This document shows positions 29,908-38,703 of a stretch of 64,000 nt of DNA, piece by piece. The translations under genes and the position numbers were made by a program. The stretch comes from CATQHQ01 sp965243805 (GTDB lineage Bacteria > Gemmatimonadota > Gemmatimonadetes > Longimicrobiales > Gaopeijiaceae): contig OZ251577.1 in NCBI GenBank assembly GCA_965243805.1, positions 1,736,001-1,800,000 on the forward strand, written 5' to 3'. The stretch's first letter is position 1, and every line of letters begins with the position of its first letter. The notes beneath the pieces are model-generated. The model did not search any database and was not told where the DNA came from. It worked only from the letters and a program-made list of their open reading frames with translations.

Positions 29908-32199
29908 CTAGCTGCTAGCGCTGGTCGTCGGGCGGGGCCGCGCTGGCGCACGCCGTCGTGCCATGAGTCCGGGCAGCACGGCCAGCGCCGCCGTGGTGGC
30001 CGCCACCGTTCCGAGGATCACGGCCGCGCCGAACCGCCGCGTCGGCGGGAAGTCGGAGAGCGCGAAGATCCCGAAGCCGGCGCAGATCACGGCGCACGCG
30101 GTCGCCACGGGCCTCGCCAAGTCGTTGCGGGCAGCGCGCCACGGCCCGCCAAGCCGTGCCCGCCCGTCGCCGAGGCGGCGCACCCGGGTCACCAGGTGGA
30201 TCATGGAGTCGACGCCCATCGCCAGCGCCACGTTGGCCGCCGGAGACGTGACGATGTCGATGGCGACCCCCAGATGGCCGAAAGTGCCGAGAACCAGCGC
30301 GGGCACGGCCGCCAGACAGGCCAGCATCGCCGTTGCGGTCCGCGCCGATCGCGCAACCAGGAACCCCACCAGCAAGAAGAGGCCCAGCAGTCCACCCAGC
30401 CCGATTCGGAGACTCCCGGCGACCAGCTTGCCCAGCCGGTCCTGAAGCTCGTAGAGCCCGCCGGTCGCGTTCACCGCCAACCCCGCCTCTTCGGCCAACT
30501 CCGCCAAGCGGGTGATCACGGCATCCCGGGGCTCGTCGCGCCCGCCCTCGACCATGCGAACGGAGTAGAGCACTTCGGTGCGGTCCTCGCTCACGAACCC
30601 CCGCGCGATCCCGCCGAACTCGGGACGCTCCAGAAACCCGATCAGCATGGAGATCGGCAGGAAGTTGGCCAGAGGAAGGGTTCGGGCGTGGCCCAGGATC
30701 GGGGCCGGCGAGAGCACGATCCCCGTAGCCGGGTCCGCTTCCAGGGAGTCCTGGAGCCGCCACATCCGCCGGTAGCCCTCGTCGTCGTCAAGCCGTGCGC
30801 CGTCGGCGGCGCCCACGGCGAGGAGGAGTGGCGCGCTGCCTCCTTCCCGGTCGATCGCTGCCAGCCCCGGACGGATCGGTCCGTCGGGGTCGAAGTAGCT
30901 CAAGAGTCCAGGGTCCGTGTTCAACCGGAGCGTGCCGGCGCCGACCACCGCCACGACGACACCCGTCAAGGCCAGAGCCCAGGGCCGGGCAGGGAGACCC
31001 AGCGCGGCAAGTCGGCGGCCCGCCGCCTCCGCTCGCAGCCGTGCCGGGGCGGTTTGTGTCCGGGTGCCCGCACGACGAGCCACCCGACGGCCCGCACCTT
31101 GAGCCGCAGCACCCCGCAACCAAGCTGGCAGCACCGTGAAGGCGCACGCCAGCGCGACCACGGTGCCCATCGCGCCGGCAATTCCCAGCTCCCGCAACGG
31201 CTTGGCCGACGCCATCCACAGGCTCCCGAAGCCGGCAGCCGTCGTGGCCATGCACCACAGTGCCGGCCGGATCGTGCGACGGGTTGCCTGGTCGACTGGC
31301 GACCCGACTCCGTCGGCGACCGGCGACCCGCCCTCGGCACCACTCCTGCCAACAGCCCGCCGCCACGCCGCCGTCAGGAAGACCGTGTGGGAGAGCGTCA
31401 GCACGAAGACGACCGTCACGATGTTCGCCGTCAGCAATCCGACCCCGACGCCGGCCGCCCCCGTGGCCAGCAGCGTCCCCGCGCACGCGCAGATGCAAGA
31501 CAGCATCGTGCCCGCCACGACATGAGCGTTCCGGTACACGACCGTCGCCACGAGACCGAAGACCAAGAGCGCGGCCGTGCTGAAGACCCCCAGGTCCCGT
31601 GCCAGCCCGCGGCGGATCAACTCCACGATCACCGGAACCCCCGACGCCAGCAGGCGAAAGTCGTCTCGCTCGTGATCCGCCAGCGTTGCCTCAATCTCCC
31701 GCGTCAGCGCCGCCGGGTCCCCGCCGTCCGCCCGCAACGCCAGATCGTCCACCCGCAACGCCAGATTCGTGGCCGTGGCTGCTCGCGTTCCCGCCTCGCT
31801 GTCCCCTGCCGGCACGAGAATGCGACTCCACAGCGGGCTGGACGGGTCCTCTTCCGCCACCGAGAAGACTTCGCCCACGCCTGGAAGCTCCGACAGCGCG
31901 TCGCCCAGCGAGTCCACCCGAGCCTCGTAGCCGGCAGACCCCACTTCGTAGCCGGCAGACCCCACGTCCGGCGCCTCGGCCCGCACGATCACCAGCTCCC
32001 CGCCTCCCGGATACCGTTCGGCCAGCTCCCGCGACTCGCGCAGCTGGGGGTCGCCCGGCGCAAAGAAGAAGTCTGCCTCTACCCTCGGGGCCAAGTCGAC
32101 CCGCAGGAACACGCCGGCCACCAGCGCCGCCGCAACCGCTACGGTGGCGAGCGGCGGACGCCACTGGGACCGCACGACGCGGCGCGCGGATTCGACCAC
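29908..32199 (-). CDS. RND/MMPL-family exporter
   Basis: 763 residues from GTG at 32199; an in-frame TAA two codons upstream fixes the maximum start. A first membrane segment (TVAVAAALVAGVFL) is followed by a large extracytoplasmic loop, then blocks of about five segments near residues 215-360, a second loop, and another block near 595-745. This is the duplicated layout of MMPL/RND lipid and drug exporters. A seven-residue in-frame duplication (VGSAGYE twice) lies near residue 78, encoded by a 21-bp tandem repeat. Function may be export of hydrophobic molecules; the substrate is unknown. Confidence 0.87.
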   Translation of the reverse strand: MVESARRVVRSQWRPPLATVAVAAALVAGVFLRVDLAPRVEADFFFAPGDPQLRESRELAERYPGGGELVIVRAEAPDVGSAGYEVGSAGYEARVDSLGDALSELPGVGEVFSVAEEDPSSPLWSRILVPAGDSEAGTRAATATNLALRVDDLALRADGGDPAALTREIEATLADHERDDFRLLASGVPVIVELIRRGLARDLGVFSTAALLVFGLVATVVYRNAHVVAGTMLSCICACAGTLLATGAAGVGVGLLTANIVTVVFVLTLSHTVFLTAAWRRAVGRSGAEGGSPVADGVGSPVDQATRRTIRPALWCMATTAAGFGSLWMASAKPLRELGIAGAMGTVVALACAFTVLPAWLRGAAAQGAGRRVARRAGTRTQTAPARLRAEAAGRRLAALGLPARPWALALTGVVVAVVGAGTLRLNTDPGLLSYFDPDGPIRPGLAAIDREGGSAPLLLAVGAADGARLDDDEGYRRMWRLQDSLEADPATGIVLSPAPILGHARTLPLANFLPISMLIGFLERPEFGGIARGFVSEDRTEVLYSVRMVEGGRDEPRDAVITRLAELAEEAGLAVNATGGLYELQDRLGKLVAGSLRIGLGGLLGLFLLVGFLVARSARTATAMLACLAAVPALVLGTFGHLGVAIDIVTSPAANVALAMGVDSMIHLVTRVRRLGDGRARLGGPWRAARNDLARPVATACAVICAGFGIFALSDFPPTRRFGAAVILGTVAATTAALAVLPGLMARRRAPARPRPTTSASS

Positions 32200-32264
32200 G
32201 GATTACGCGGACTCGACCACGGACTCGACCACGGACTCGACCTCCTCCACCACGGACTCGACCC
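32189..32264. repeat. 12-bp GGACTCGACCAC tandem repeats at start of RND gene
   Basis: GGACTCGACCAC recurs at 32209, 32221 and (partly) 32233 and 32254. A variant GGATTCGACCAC at 32189 includes the GTG start codon of the RND exporter gene. Slippage here could change the 5' leader. Confidence 0.75.
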
Positions 32265-32354
32265 TGTCGCAGGCACCGTGAACGCCGGTCCAGCGGCACC
32301 CCTCCGGGGGGTGGCTTGCGGGGCCGATTACAATAAGAGTACAGGAACGAAGCG

Positions 32355-32915
32355 ATGCAACAGCATGGAGGGAGGATCGGCTTGAAGAGACCAAGGGGGG
32401 TCCCACGGCGACGAAGGGGCGTCGTCGCCGCCGTCTGGGCACCCGTCTTCGTGGCGGTGGCGGCGGTCCTCTCCGCCGGAGCGACGCGTCCCATCCAGTC
32501 CCCCGCCCCCGGATCTCAGGTGCAGGCCGCCGTCGAGTCCCAGGTTCGAGCCGCCGTCGTGGCAACGCTGGACGCCTGGACGACGGGCGACTTCGAGAGC
32601 TTGGCAAGCCACTACCACCCGGACGCCAGAGGCTTCTTCCTGGAAGGAGCGCCCCTAGCGCGGGGCTTCAACCCGACCGCCCTCCAGATGGCGTGGGACG
32701 CGGGGATGCGGGCGGAGGTGTCGGTCCGCGATCTGGACGTGCAGGTTCACGGCGACGCGGCGGCGTCCGTGGCCTATGTGGACGGAACCCTCTCGCTTCC
32801 GGGCGACCAGCCCTCGATCACCGGCACCTGGCGCTACTCCGAGACTCGGATCGTCTCCGGCGGCGCATGGAAGGTCGTCCAATACCACTTCTCGCGTCTC
32901 GCCGACGTACCTTGA
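32355..32915 (+). CDS. Secreted SnoaL/DUF4440-like (NTF2-fold) protein
   Basis: 186 residues; AGGAACGAAGCG precedes the ATG. A basic N-terminus and hydrophobic segment (VVAAVWAPVFVAVAAVLSAG) form a signal peptide or anchor. The mature part has the NTF2-like pattern: VRAAVVATLDAWTTGDFESLASHYHPDA (helix, then strand), VSVRDLDVQVHGDAAASVAYVDG, and TWRYSETRIVSGGAWKVVQYHFS. Such domains bind small ligands or act as non-catalytic adapters. It lies 10 bp upstream of the M28-like peptidase gene. The upstream 155 bp contains 12-bp repeats. Confidence 0.8.
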   Translation: MQQHGGRIGLKRPRGVPRRRRGVVAAVWAPVFVAVAAVLSAGATRPIQSPAPGSQVQAAVESQVRAAVVATLDAWTTGDFESLASHYHPDARGFFLEGAPLARGFNPTALQMAWDAGMRAEVSVRDLDVQVHGDAAASVAYVDGTLSLPGDQPSITGTWRYSETRIVSGGAWKVVQYHFSRLADVP

Positions 32916-32925
32916 CGCTCTCCTC

Positions 32926-34695
32926 ATGACAGACCCGACCATGTCCGAACCCGAACTGACCCCCGTCGAGTCCCTTCTCGCCGACGTCTCCATCGATCTC
33001 GCCTGGAGCCTAGTCCAACGGTTCTCGGTTCTCGTCCGAGAGTCCGGCAGCCCCGACGAACGCGACGCGGCCAACTTCATCGTCACCCAGTTGCGCGAGC
33101 TGGAGGTCCCCGTCGAAGTCCACCAGCCCGACCTCTACCTGTCGGTCCCGATCAGCGCGTCGGTGAAGGCGGGCGGCTCGGAGTGGGAGGCCAAGGCGCC
33201 CTCGTTCTCCACATCCACATCCACGAGGGGAATCTCCCGACCCCCGATCTTCGTGCCGGCCGCGCCCGTCGAGGGGCTCACGGACATCTTCGAGGACAGC
33301 GGCGACGCTCCACCGGCGGATATGGAGGGCAAGATCGTGGTCACCGAAGGCTACCCGATGCCCGCGGTGGTCCGGAAGTACGAGGAGGCGGGAGCCGAGG
33401 GGCAGGTCTACATCAACCCGGGAACCCGGATTCACTGGGGGATCTGCACCACGATCTGGGGCTCTCCGGGGGACTCGCAACGAGACCAGAAGCCCAAGAC
33501 GCCAGTGGCGGCGATCAACCGACTGGACGGCGACAAGCTGGTGGCCGCCATCAAGGACGGGCTGGACAAGATCAACCTCCGCACCGAGTTGCGAGAGGGA
33601 TGGGCCCAGTGCCTGGTGCCCGTCGCACGCATCCCCGGCAGGACGCGGGAGTTCGTCCTGGCTCACGGGCACTACGACTCGTGGGACGTGGGAATCGGCG
33701 ACAACGCGGTGGGCGACGCTACTCTCCTTGAGCTCGCCAGAATCTTCCACCAGAAGAGGGAGGTGATGCGGCGTTCGCTTCGGGTCGCCTGGTGGCCCGG
33801 TCACTCGACCGGACGCTACGCCGGCTCGGCCTGGTACGCCGACGCCTTCGCCCACGAGATCTCGCGACGCTGCGTCGCCACCGTCAACATCGACTCGCCG
33901 GGCTGCTGGCGGGCCACCGAGTACGACGAAGTGCCGTGGATGGCCGAAGCGGAGCCCGTCTGCCGGGAGGCGATCAAGTCGGTGGCAGGCGTCGAACCGA
34001 AGGGCCAGCGCCCGGTGCGGGCCGGAGACTATTCCTTCAACCAGCTCGGAGTCACCTCGTTCTTCATGCTCCTCTCCAACATTCCGGCGGAGGAGCGAGC
34101 CCGCCTGGGGTTCTACCCCGTCGGCGGGTGCGGCGGCAATATCGTCTGGCACACGGAAAAGGATCGGCTGGAGGTCGCCGACCGGAAGAACCTGAAGCGG
34201 GACCTGCGCGTGTACCTGACGGCGATCGGTCGCTTCCTCACCGACGAGGTGCTCCCTCTGGACTTCCGAAAGACCGTCCAGGAGCTGAGCGACGCCCTAG
34301 AGGGGTACGAGGGCAAGGTCAACAGGAAGCTCCTGACCCTGCTCCCCCTGCGAAAGGAGTTCGAGCGGTTTCGGGTCAAGCTGGACACCTTCTACGAGCA
34401 CGTGGAAGAGGGAAGCATCAAACCGACCGTCGCCAACGAGACCCTCATGAAGCTCTCTCGCTCGCTGGTGCACCTGGGGTACGCCGCCGGAAGCCGGTTC
34501 GAGCACGACCCGGCCACGAACCAGGTCCCCATCCCCAAGCTGGCCCGCATCCACGACCTTGCGGAGATCGAGGACTCGGACGCCGACCGCCTTCCGTTCG
34601 TCTACACGGAGCTGCGGCGCCAGTACAACAAGGTCTTCGATCTGGTCGCCCAGGCGTCGCGGGTGCTGACCTGGGCGAACAAGCAGGCGACATGA
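32926..34695 (+). CDS. M28-like peptidase with altered catalytic Glu motif
   Basis: 589 residues from ATG 32926; a second in-frame ATG at 32941 is possible. No signal peptide. A PA-like inserted domain is followed by a zinc-peptidase domain with AHGHYDSWDVGIGDNAVGD (His249 and Asp259 as metal ligands), NIDSPGCW (Asp323) and a final His in IVWHTEKDRLEV. The usual M28 Glu-Glu motif (metal ligand plus catalytic base) is replaced by WWPGHSTGRYAGS (291-300), so catalysis may be altered. The C-terminal 170 residues are helical. It overlaps the next gene by ATGA and starts a four-gene unit. Confidence 0.82.
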   Translation: MTDPTMSEPELTPVESLLADVSIDLAWSLVQRFSVLVRESGSPDERDAANFIVTQLRELEVPVEVHQPDLYLSVPISASVKAGGSEWEAKAPSFSTSTSTRGISRPPIFVPAAPVEGLTDIFEDSGDAPPADMEGKIVVTEGYPMPAVVRKYEEAGAEGQVYINPGTRIHWGICTTIWGSPGDSQRDQKPKTPVAAINRLDGDKLVAAIKDGLDKINLRTELREGWAQCLVPVARIPGRTREFVLAHGHYDSWDVGIGDNAVGDATLLELARIFHQKREVMRRSLRVAWWPGHSTGRYAGSAWYADAFAHEISRRCVATVNIDSPGCWRATEYDEVPWMAEAEPVCREAIKSVAGVEPKGQRPVRAGDYSFNQLGVTSFFMLLSNIPAEERARLGFYPVGGCGGNIVWHTEKDRLEVADRKNLKRDLRVYLTAIGRFLTDEVLPLDFRKTVQELSDALEGYEGKVNRKLLTLLPLRKEFERFRVKLDTFYEHVEEGSIKPTVANETLMKLSRSLVHLGYAAGSRFEHDPATNQVPIPKLARIHDLAEIEDSDADRLPFVYTELRRQYNKVFDLVAQASRVLTWANKQAT

Positions 34696-35780
34696 GGAGC
34701 GCGCTCGTGTTGGCGACGGTGGCGGCGATGGCGACGATGGCGACGGGCGGCCGAGCGGCGATGGTCCATGGCCAGGAGGTCCAGGGCCACGAGAGGGTCT
34801 ACGTGGCCAACCAAGCCTCGGCCAGCGTGTCGATCCTGGACGCGGCCAGCGGCGATGTGGTGGAGACGATCGACCTGACTCGGTACGGCTTCGACGGTGC
34901 CTCTCGCCCTCACCACACGGCGGTGGCTCCCGATGGCGAGCACTGGTTCGTGTCGCTGATCGGCGGCGGCCATGTGCTCCGCTTCGACGCGGACAACCAG
35001 CTCGTGGACCGAACCCCCTTCGAGACGCCGGGCCTGCTGGCGGTGGACCCGGACTCGGACGCCCTCTACGTGGGCCGCTCGATGATGGCGGTGAGCCCGC
35101 CCCAGCGGATCGGACAGATCGACCGGCGGGACATGTCCATGGAGGAACTGGACGTCTTCTTCCCGCGTCCTCACGCGCTGGCCGTGGACCCCGGCGGGGA
35201 GCGGGTCTTCGCGGCGTCGCTGGTCGAGAACCGCATCGCCGTGCTGAACGGAAGCTCCGGCGAGATGCAGCTGGTGGACGTGGAAGGGCCCGCCCACACC
35301 TTCGTCCAGTTTGCGCTGTCGCCCGACCGCCGGACGCTGGTGGCCACCACCCAGCTCACCGGCAAGCTGCTGATCTTCGACGCCTCTGGAAGCGACCTGG
35401 AGCTGGTCGGCGAAGTGGACGCGGGAACCCAGCCCTGGCATCCGGTCTTCTCGCCCGACGGCGCGCGCGTCTACTTCGGTGCCAAGGACGACAACGCTGT
35501 GGTGGTGGTGGACGCCCGCACATGGAGCGTGGAGGAGCGGATCACGGCGCCGGGGATCGTGGAGCCACACGGCAGCGCGCTCACGTCCGACGGGCGCTGG
35601 CTGTTCGTCTCCAACCGGAACCTCAGTGGCGCTTATGTCCCCCAGCGGCCTGTGGAGAGCAACTCGGATGTGGGGACCGTGGTGAAGATCGACACCCGCA
35701 CCTTGACTGTGGTTCGGACGATCGAGGTGGGCGCCTATCCGGCGGGGATCTCGGTAGGGCGGGCAGGAAGCGGCGGATGA
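34692..35780 (+). CDS. YncE-like beta-propeller protein, secreted
   Basis: 362 residues. A signal peptide (MRSALVLATVAAMATMATGG) is followed by a 7-bladed propeller of the YncE/cytochrome D1-like kind: YVANQASASVSILDAASGDVVETID, HHTAVAPDGEHWFVSLIGG, FALSPDRRTLVATTQLTGK and HPVFSPDGARVYFGAKDDN. I see no haem motif. It is coupled by ATGA overlaps to the M28-like peptidase gene upstream and the FG-GAP gene downstream, suggesting a shared role in extracytoplasmic binding or peptide use. Residue positions of the ligand site cannot be assigned. Confidence 0.87.
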   Translation: MRSALVLATVAAMATMATGGRAAMVHGQEVQGHERVYVANQASASVSILDAASGDVVETIDLTRYGFDGASRPHHTAVAPDGEHWFVSLIGGGHVLRFDADNQLVDRTPFETPGLLAVDPDSDALYVGRSMMAVSPPQRIGQIDRRDMSMEELDVFFPRPHALAVDPGGERVFAASLVENRIAVLNGSSGEMQLVDVEGPAHTFVQFALSPDRRTLVATTQLTGKLLIFDASGSDLELVGEVDAGTQPWHPVFSPDGARVYFGAKDDNAVVVVDARTWSVEERITAPGIVEPHGSALTSDGRWLFVSNRNLSGAYVPQRPVESNSDVGTVVKIDTRTLTVVRTIEVGAYPAGISVGRAGSGG

Positions 35781-37723
35781 GGGCCGACAGGACGCGGTGG
35801 ACGAGGGCTGGCCCTGTTGTTGCGCTGCTCGCCGGCTCGGCAACCGCGTGCGCCCCCTCGTCGCCCTCGCTGGACCCGCTCGGACCTGCGTCTCCGGCGT
35901 GGGAGAGAGTCGTCTACGAGATTCCAGTCGTGGATTCGGCCGGGCGAGCGGTCGCCCATCCCTTCGTCGGCGGACTCAACCTGCCGCGGCCCCAGTTGGC
36001 CGACGCCGACGGGGACGGTGATCTGGACCTCTTCGTCCAGGAAGTCTCGGACCAGGTCATGTACTTCGAGAACACGGGCGCGCCAGCCGGGACGACCGGC
36101 CTTCGACCCGAGAACGCGGGGCGGACGCTTCCCAGCTACCGGTGGGTGTCCGACGCCTTTGAGGACCTGTCGGTGGGCGAGTGGTACCGTTTCGCCGACG
36201 TGGACTTGGACGGCGACCTGGACCTGCTCGCCGAACAGCCGTTCAGCTACATCCGCTACTACCGCAACGACGGGGGCTCGGGACCGGCGTCGTACGTGCT
36301 GGCCGCCGACACGCTGAAAGACGTGGCGGGGGAGCCAATCTTCTCCGACCGCCAGAACATCCCCAACGCCGCCGACATCGACTGCGACGGACGGCTGGAC
36401 CTGCTGATCGGAAGGCTCACGGGGACGATTACCCGCTACGAGGCCGAGGGCGCGGACGACGACGGGGTTCCTCGCTTCCGCCATGTGACCGACTCCTTCG
36501 AGGGGATCGAGATCGTCGCCGCCGTGCAGGGCAGTCGTCACGGGGCCAACACAATGGCTCTGGGGGACGTGGACCAGGACGGGGACTACGACCTCTTCTG
36601 GGGAGACTTCTTCGAGGCCGGCCTGCTCTACATCGAGAATACGGGCACCTGCGCCCGTCCGGTGCTACGGGGCTCGCCCCGGCCCTTCCCGCTTGGCGCC
36701 CCGGTCGCCACCTCGGGCTACAACGCGCCGGCCCTGGGCGACACCGACGGCGACGGCGACATGGACTTGGTGATGGGGGTCCTCGGCGGCGCCTTCAACC
36801 CGAACCGCACCACGGTGGACAACCTTTGGCACTTCGAGCAGGACGCCGACGGCGGCTTCGCGGCGACGACCCCGAGGCTCCTTCCGGCGCTCGACGTGGG
36901 TAGCGAGTCGCTGCCGGCCCTTACGGACCTGGACAGCGACGGGGACCTGGACCTTCTGGTCGCCAACAAGATCGAGTCCACCAGTACCCGGACCGCCGGC
37001 CTCTACGCATTCGAGAACACGGGCTCTCCGCAGGCTCCTTCCTTCGCCGCCCGTGGCGTCGTGCCCGGACTTCCCGACGCCTATCACTACGCTCCGGCGT
37101 TCGGCGACTTGGACGGCGACGGGGACGACGACCTCCTGCTCGGCCAGTGGCGCGATCAGGTGGCGTACTATCGGAACGACGGACCCGGCCCCGGGCTGCT
37201 GCCTCGATGGACCTTGATCGACTCGGTGGCGGCGGTCCTGACCCGAGGCCGCAACACCACCCCTGCGCTGGGCGACTTGGACGGGGACGGCGACCTGGAC
37301 CTTCTCGTCGGGGAAGCCTCCGGCGTCCTCAACTACTACCGGAACGAGGGCACTCCGACGGCCCCGGAGTTCCAGCTGGTCTCGGACCGCTTCCAGGAGA
37401 TCGATGTGGGCCGACGCAGCGTTCCCGCTCTGGTCGACCTGGACGGCGACGGCGACCTGGACTTGGCCGTGGGCACCGAGACCTCCGGGCTGCGTCTCTT
37501 CTTCAACGAGGGGGTCGCTGGCACGGGCACGGGCGAAGTCGGGGACGGCCCCTCGCTAGCCGGGGAGCCGCGCTTCGTGGAGGCGCCGCCGATTGGGCTG
37601 GCCGTGCCGGCCTTTGCCACTCCCGCCTTCGCCGACATCGACGCGGACGGCGATCGGGACTTGGTTCTCGGCGGCGCCGGCGGGGGGCTGGTGGTGTACC
37701 GCCGAGGGGCGGGCGAGCCGTGA
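35777..37723 (+). CDS. FG-GAP/VCBS-repeat lipoprotein (integrin-like propeller)
   Basis: 648 residues from the ATG at 35777. Lipoprotein signal (VVALLAGSATACAP). At least ten calcium-binding repeats of the D-x-D-x-D-G-D-x-D type are present, for example DADGDGDLDLF, DIDCDGRLDLL, DTDGDGDMDLV, DLDGDGDDDLL and DIDADGDRDLV, each followed by a strand pair. These make a seven-plus-bladed integrin-alpha-like propeller outside the cell. It is downstream of the YncE-like protein and overlaps the next gene by GTGA. Likely adhesion or binding; the ligand is unknown. Confidence 0.9.
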   Translation: MRADRTRWTRAGPVVALLAGSATACAPSSPSLDPLGPASPAWERVVYEIPVVDSAGRAVAHPFVGGLNLPRPQLADADGDGDLDLFVQEVSDQVMYFENTGAPAGTTGLRPENAGRTLPSYRWVSDAFEDLSVGEWYRFADVDLDGDLDLLAEQPFSYIRYYRNDGGSGPASYVLAADTLKDVAGEPIFSDRQNIPNAADIDCDGRLDLLIGRLTGTITRYEAEGADDDGVPRFRHVTDSFEGIEIVAAVQGSRHGANTMALGDVDQDGDYDLFWGDFFEAGLLYIENTGTCARPVLRGSPRPFPLGAPVATSGYNAPALGDTDGDGDMDLVMGVLGGAFNPNRTTVDNLWHFEQDADGGFAATTPRLLPALDVGSESLPALTDLDSDGDLDLLVANKIESTSTRTAGLYAFENTGSPQAPSFAARGVVPGLPDAYHYAPAFGDLDGDGDDDLLLGQWRDQVAYYRNDGPGPGLLPRWTLIDSVAAVLTRGRNTTPALGDLDGDGDLDLLVGEASGVLNYYRNEGTPTAPEFQLVSDRFQEIDVGRRSVPALVDLDGDGDLDLAVGTETSGLRLFFNEGVAGTGTGEVGDGPSLAGEPRFVEAPPIGLAVPAFATPAFADIDADGDRDLVLGGAGGGLVVYRRGAGEP

Positions 37724-38232
37724 ACATCGCCGACGTTCAGGCCGTGATCGAGAGCGCGAAGGCGCGGGACGAGGGGCGGCTTCAGGAGTTCGTCCGCACC
37801 CAAGCGCCGCTGGCGACGCAAGACGAGGTGGACCAAGCGGCGGAACTCGCCGTCGAGGTGATCGACACGGTGCCAGTGCTGCTCGCCCGGGCCGCCCAAG
37901 CCGCAGCCCAGCGCCAGTTGAGGGTCGTGGTCATGCCGCTTCTGGAGCACGCGGCGCGCTACTTCGTGGACCCGGTGGACCTGATCCCGGAGATGACCAA
38001 GGGGCTGGCCGGCCTTCTCGACGACACGTACCTGACGCTGCGGATACTCCAGAACCTGAACCGAGGACCCGAGCCCCTCTTCGAGGCCGAGTTCGAGGAG
38101 CCCCTGCGCTTCCTCCGGCGGCTGGTGGGCCGCGAGATCAGCCGCAAGTTGGATGCGGCGTCGATATTCGCCCTGCAGGACGTATCCACCGAGGTGAGCC
38201 GGGCGTGGGCCGCCATGGGGCGGCACTCTTAG
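37720..38232 (+). CDS. DUF1232/YkvA-like membrane-associated protein
   Basis: 170 residues from a GTG at 37720. The core YFVDPVDLIPEMTKGLAGLLDDTYLTLRILQ matches the DUF1232 pattern (DPxDLIPD...GLxDD). The N-terminal 80 residues are helical and charged. The C-terminus has another helix (ISRKLDAASIFALQDVSTE). The role of DUF1232 proteins is unknown. It is last in the run M28-like, YncE-like, FG-GAP, DUF1232 with GTGA overlap. Confidence 0.75.
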   Translation: MNIADVQAVIESAKARDEGRLQEFVRTQAPLATQDEVDQAAELAVEVIDTVPVLLARAAQAAAQRQLRVVVMPLLEHAARYFVDPVDLIPEMTKGLAGLLDDTYLTLRILQNLNRGPEPLFEAEFEEPLRFLRRLVGREISRKLDAASIFALQDVSTEVSRAWAAMGRHS

Positions 38233-38365
38233 CCGTCATGGCCTGCCAGCCCGCATTCGCAAGGTGGAACCGCGCCGGGGGCGCCGTCGTACCATCTCGT
38301 ACAGGCGAGCGGGGCACGTTGGCCGACAGCGGCGCACGCTGCCCAACTTAGCCTTACCTTTGACC

Positions 38366-38398
38366 TTCAGCGGTCGCACGGACAGTTTCAGCGGTCGC
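38366..38398 (+). repeat. Direct repeat TTCAGCGGTCGC, two copies 21 bp apart
   Basis: TTCAGCGGTCGC occurs at 38366-38377 and 38387-38398, upstream of the small membrane protein gene. A spacing of two helical turns would suit a dimeric regulator. No clear promoter elements are seen next to it. Confidence 0.5.
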
Positions 38399-38416
38399 GC
38401 ACAAGGAGTCGGAACC

Positions 38417-38698
38417 ATGATCATCGAGTTGCTTGCCGGAGGCGTCGCAGGCGTGTTCGGCCACCAGAAGTCGAGGGACTTCGTCCGCCGTCGGCTTCGC
38501 TACACGGGCTTCGTCCAGAAGTCCAGCACGGGAATGGGGCTGGCCGCGGGCGCAGCCACAGCCTTGGTCGCTACCCCGATCGTGGCAGCCCTGCCCCTGG
38601 TGGGTGCTCCGGCGGCTCTGATCGTCAGTGCTGGCATCGGAACCGGCGTGGCCGTGGGGATCAAGCAGGCACGCAAGGGCAGCTCCTTCGACGACTAG
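38417..38698 (+). CDS. Small hydrophobic protein (93 aa)
   Basis: 93 residues from the ATG at 38417 with ACAAGGAGTC upstream. The first part is glycine-rich (ELLAGGVAGVFGHQKSRDF), followed by a basic stretch (RRRLRYTGFVQKS) and two hydrophobic segments (MGLAAGAATALVATPIVAAL and ALIVSAGIGTGVAVGI). No family recognised. It is 5 bp ahead of the UMF1 transporter gene, so probably co-transcribed. Confidence 0.6.
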   Translation: MIIELLAGGVAGVFGHQKSRDFVRRRLRYTGFVQKSSTGMGLAAGAATALVATPIVAALPLVGAPAALIVSAGIGTGVAVGIKQARKGSSFDD

Positions 38699-38703
38699 TC
38701 CCG

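Noticed and set aside
30196..32385. 729-codon plus-strand frame
   Set aside because: It is antisense to the RND exporter and rich in Arg/His/Pro as expected of a shadow in high-GC DNA.
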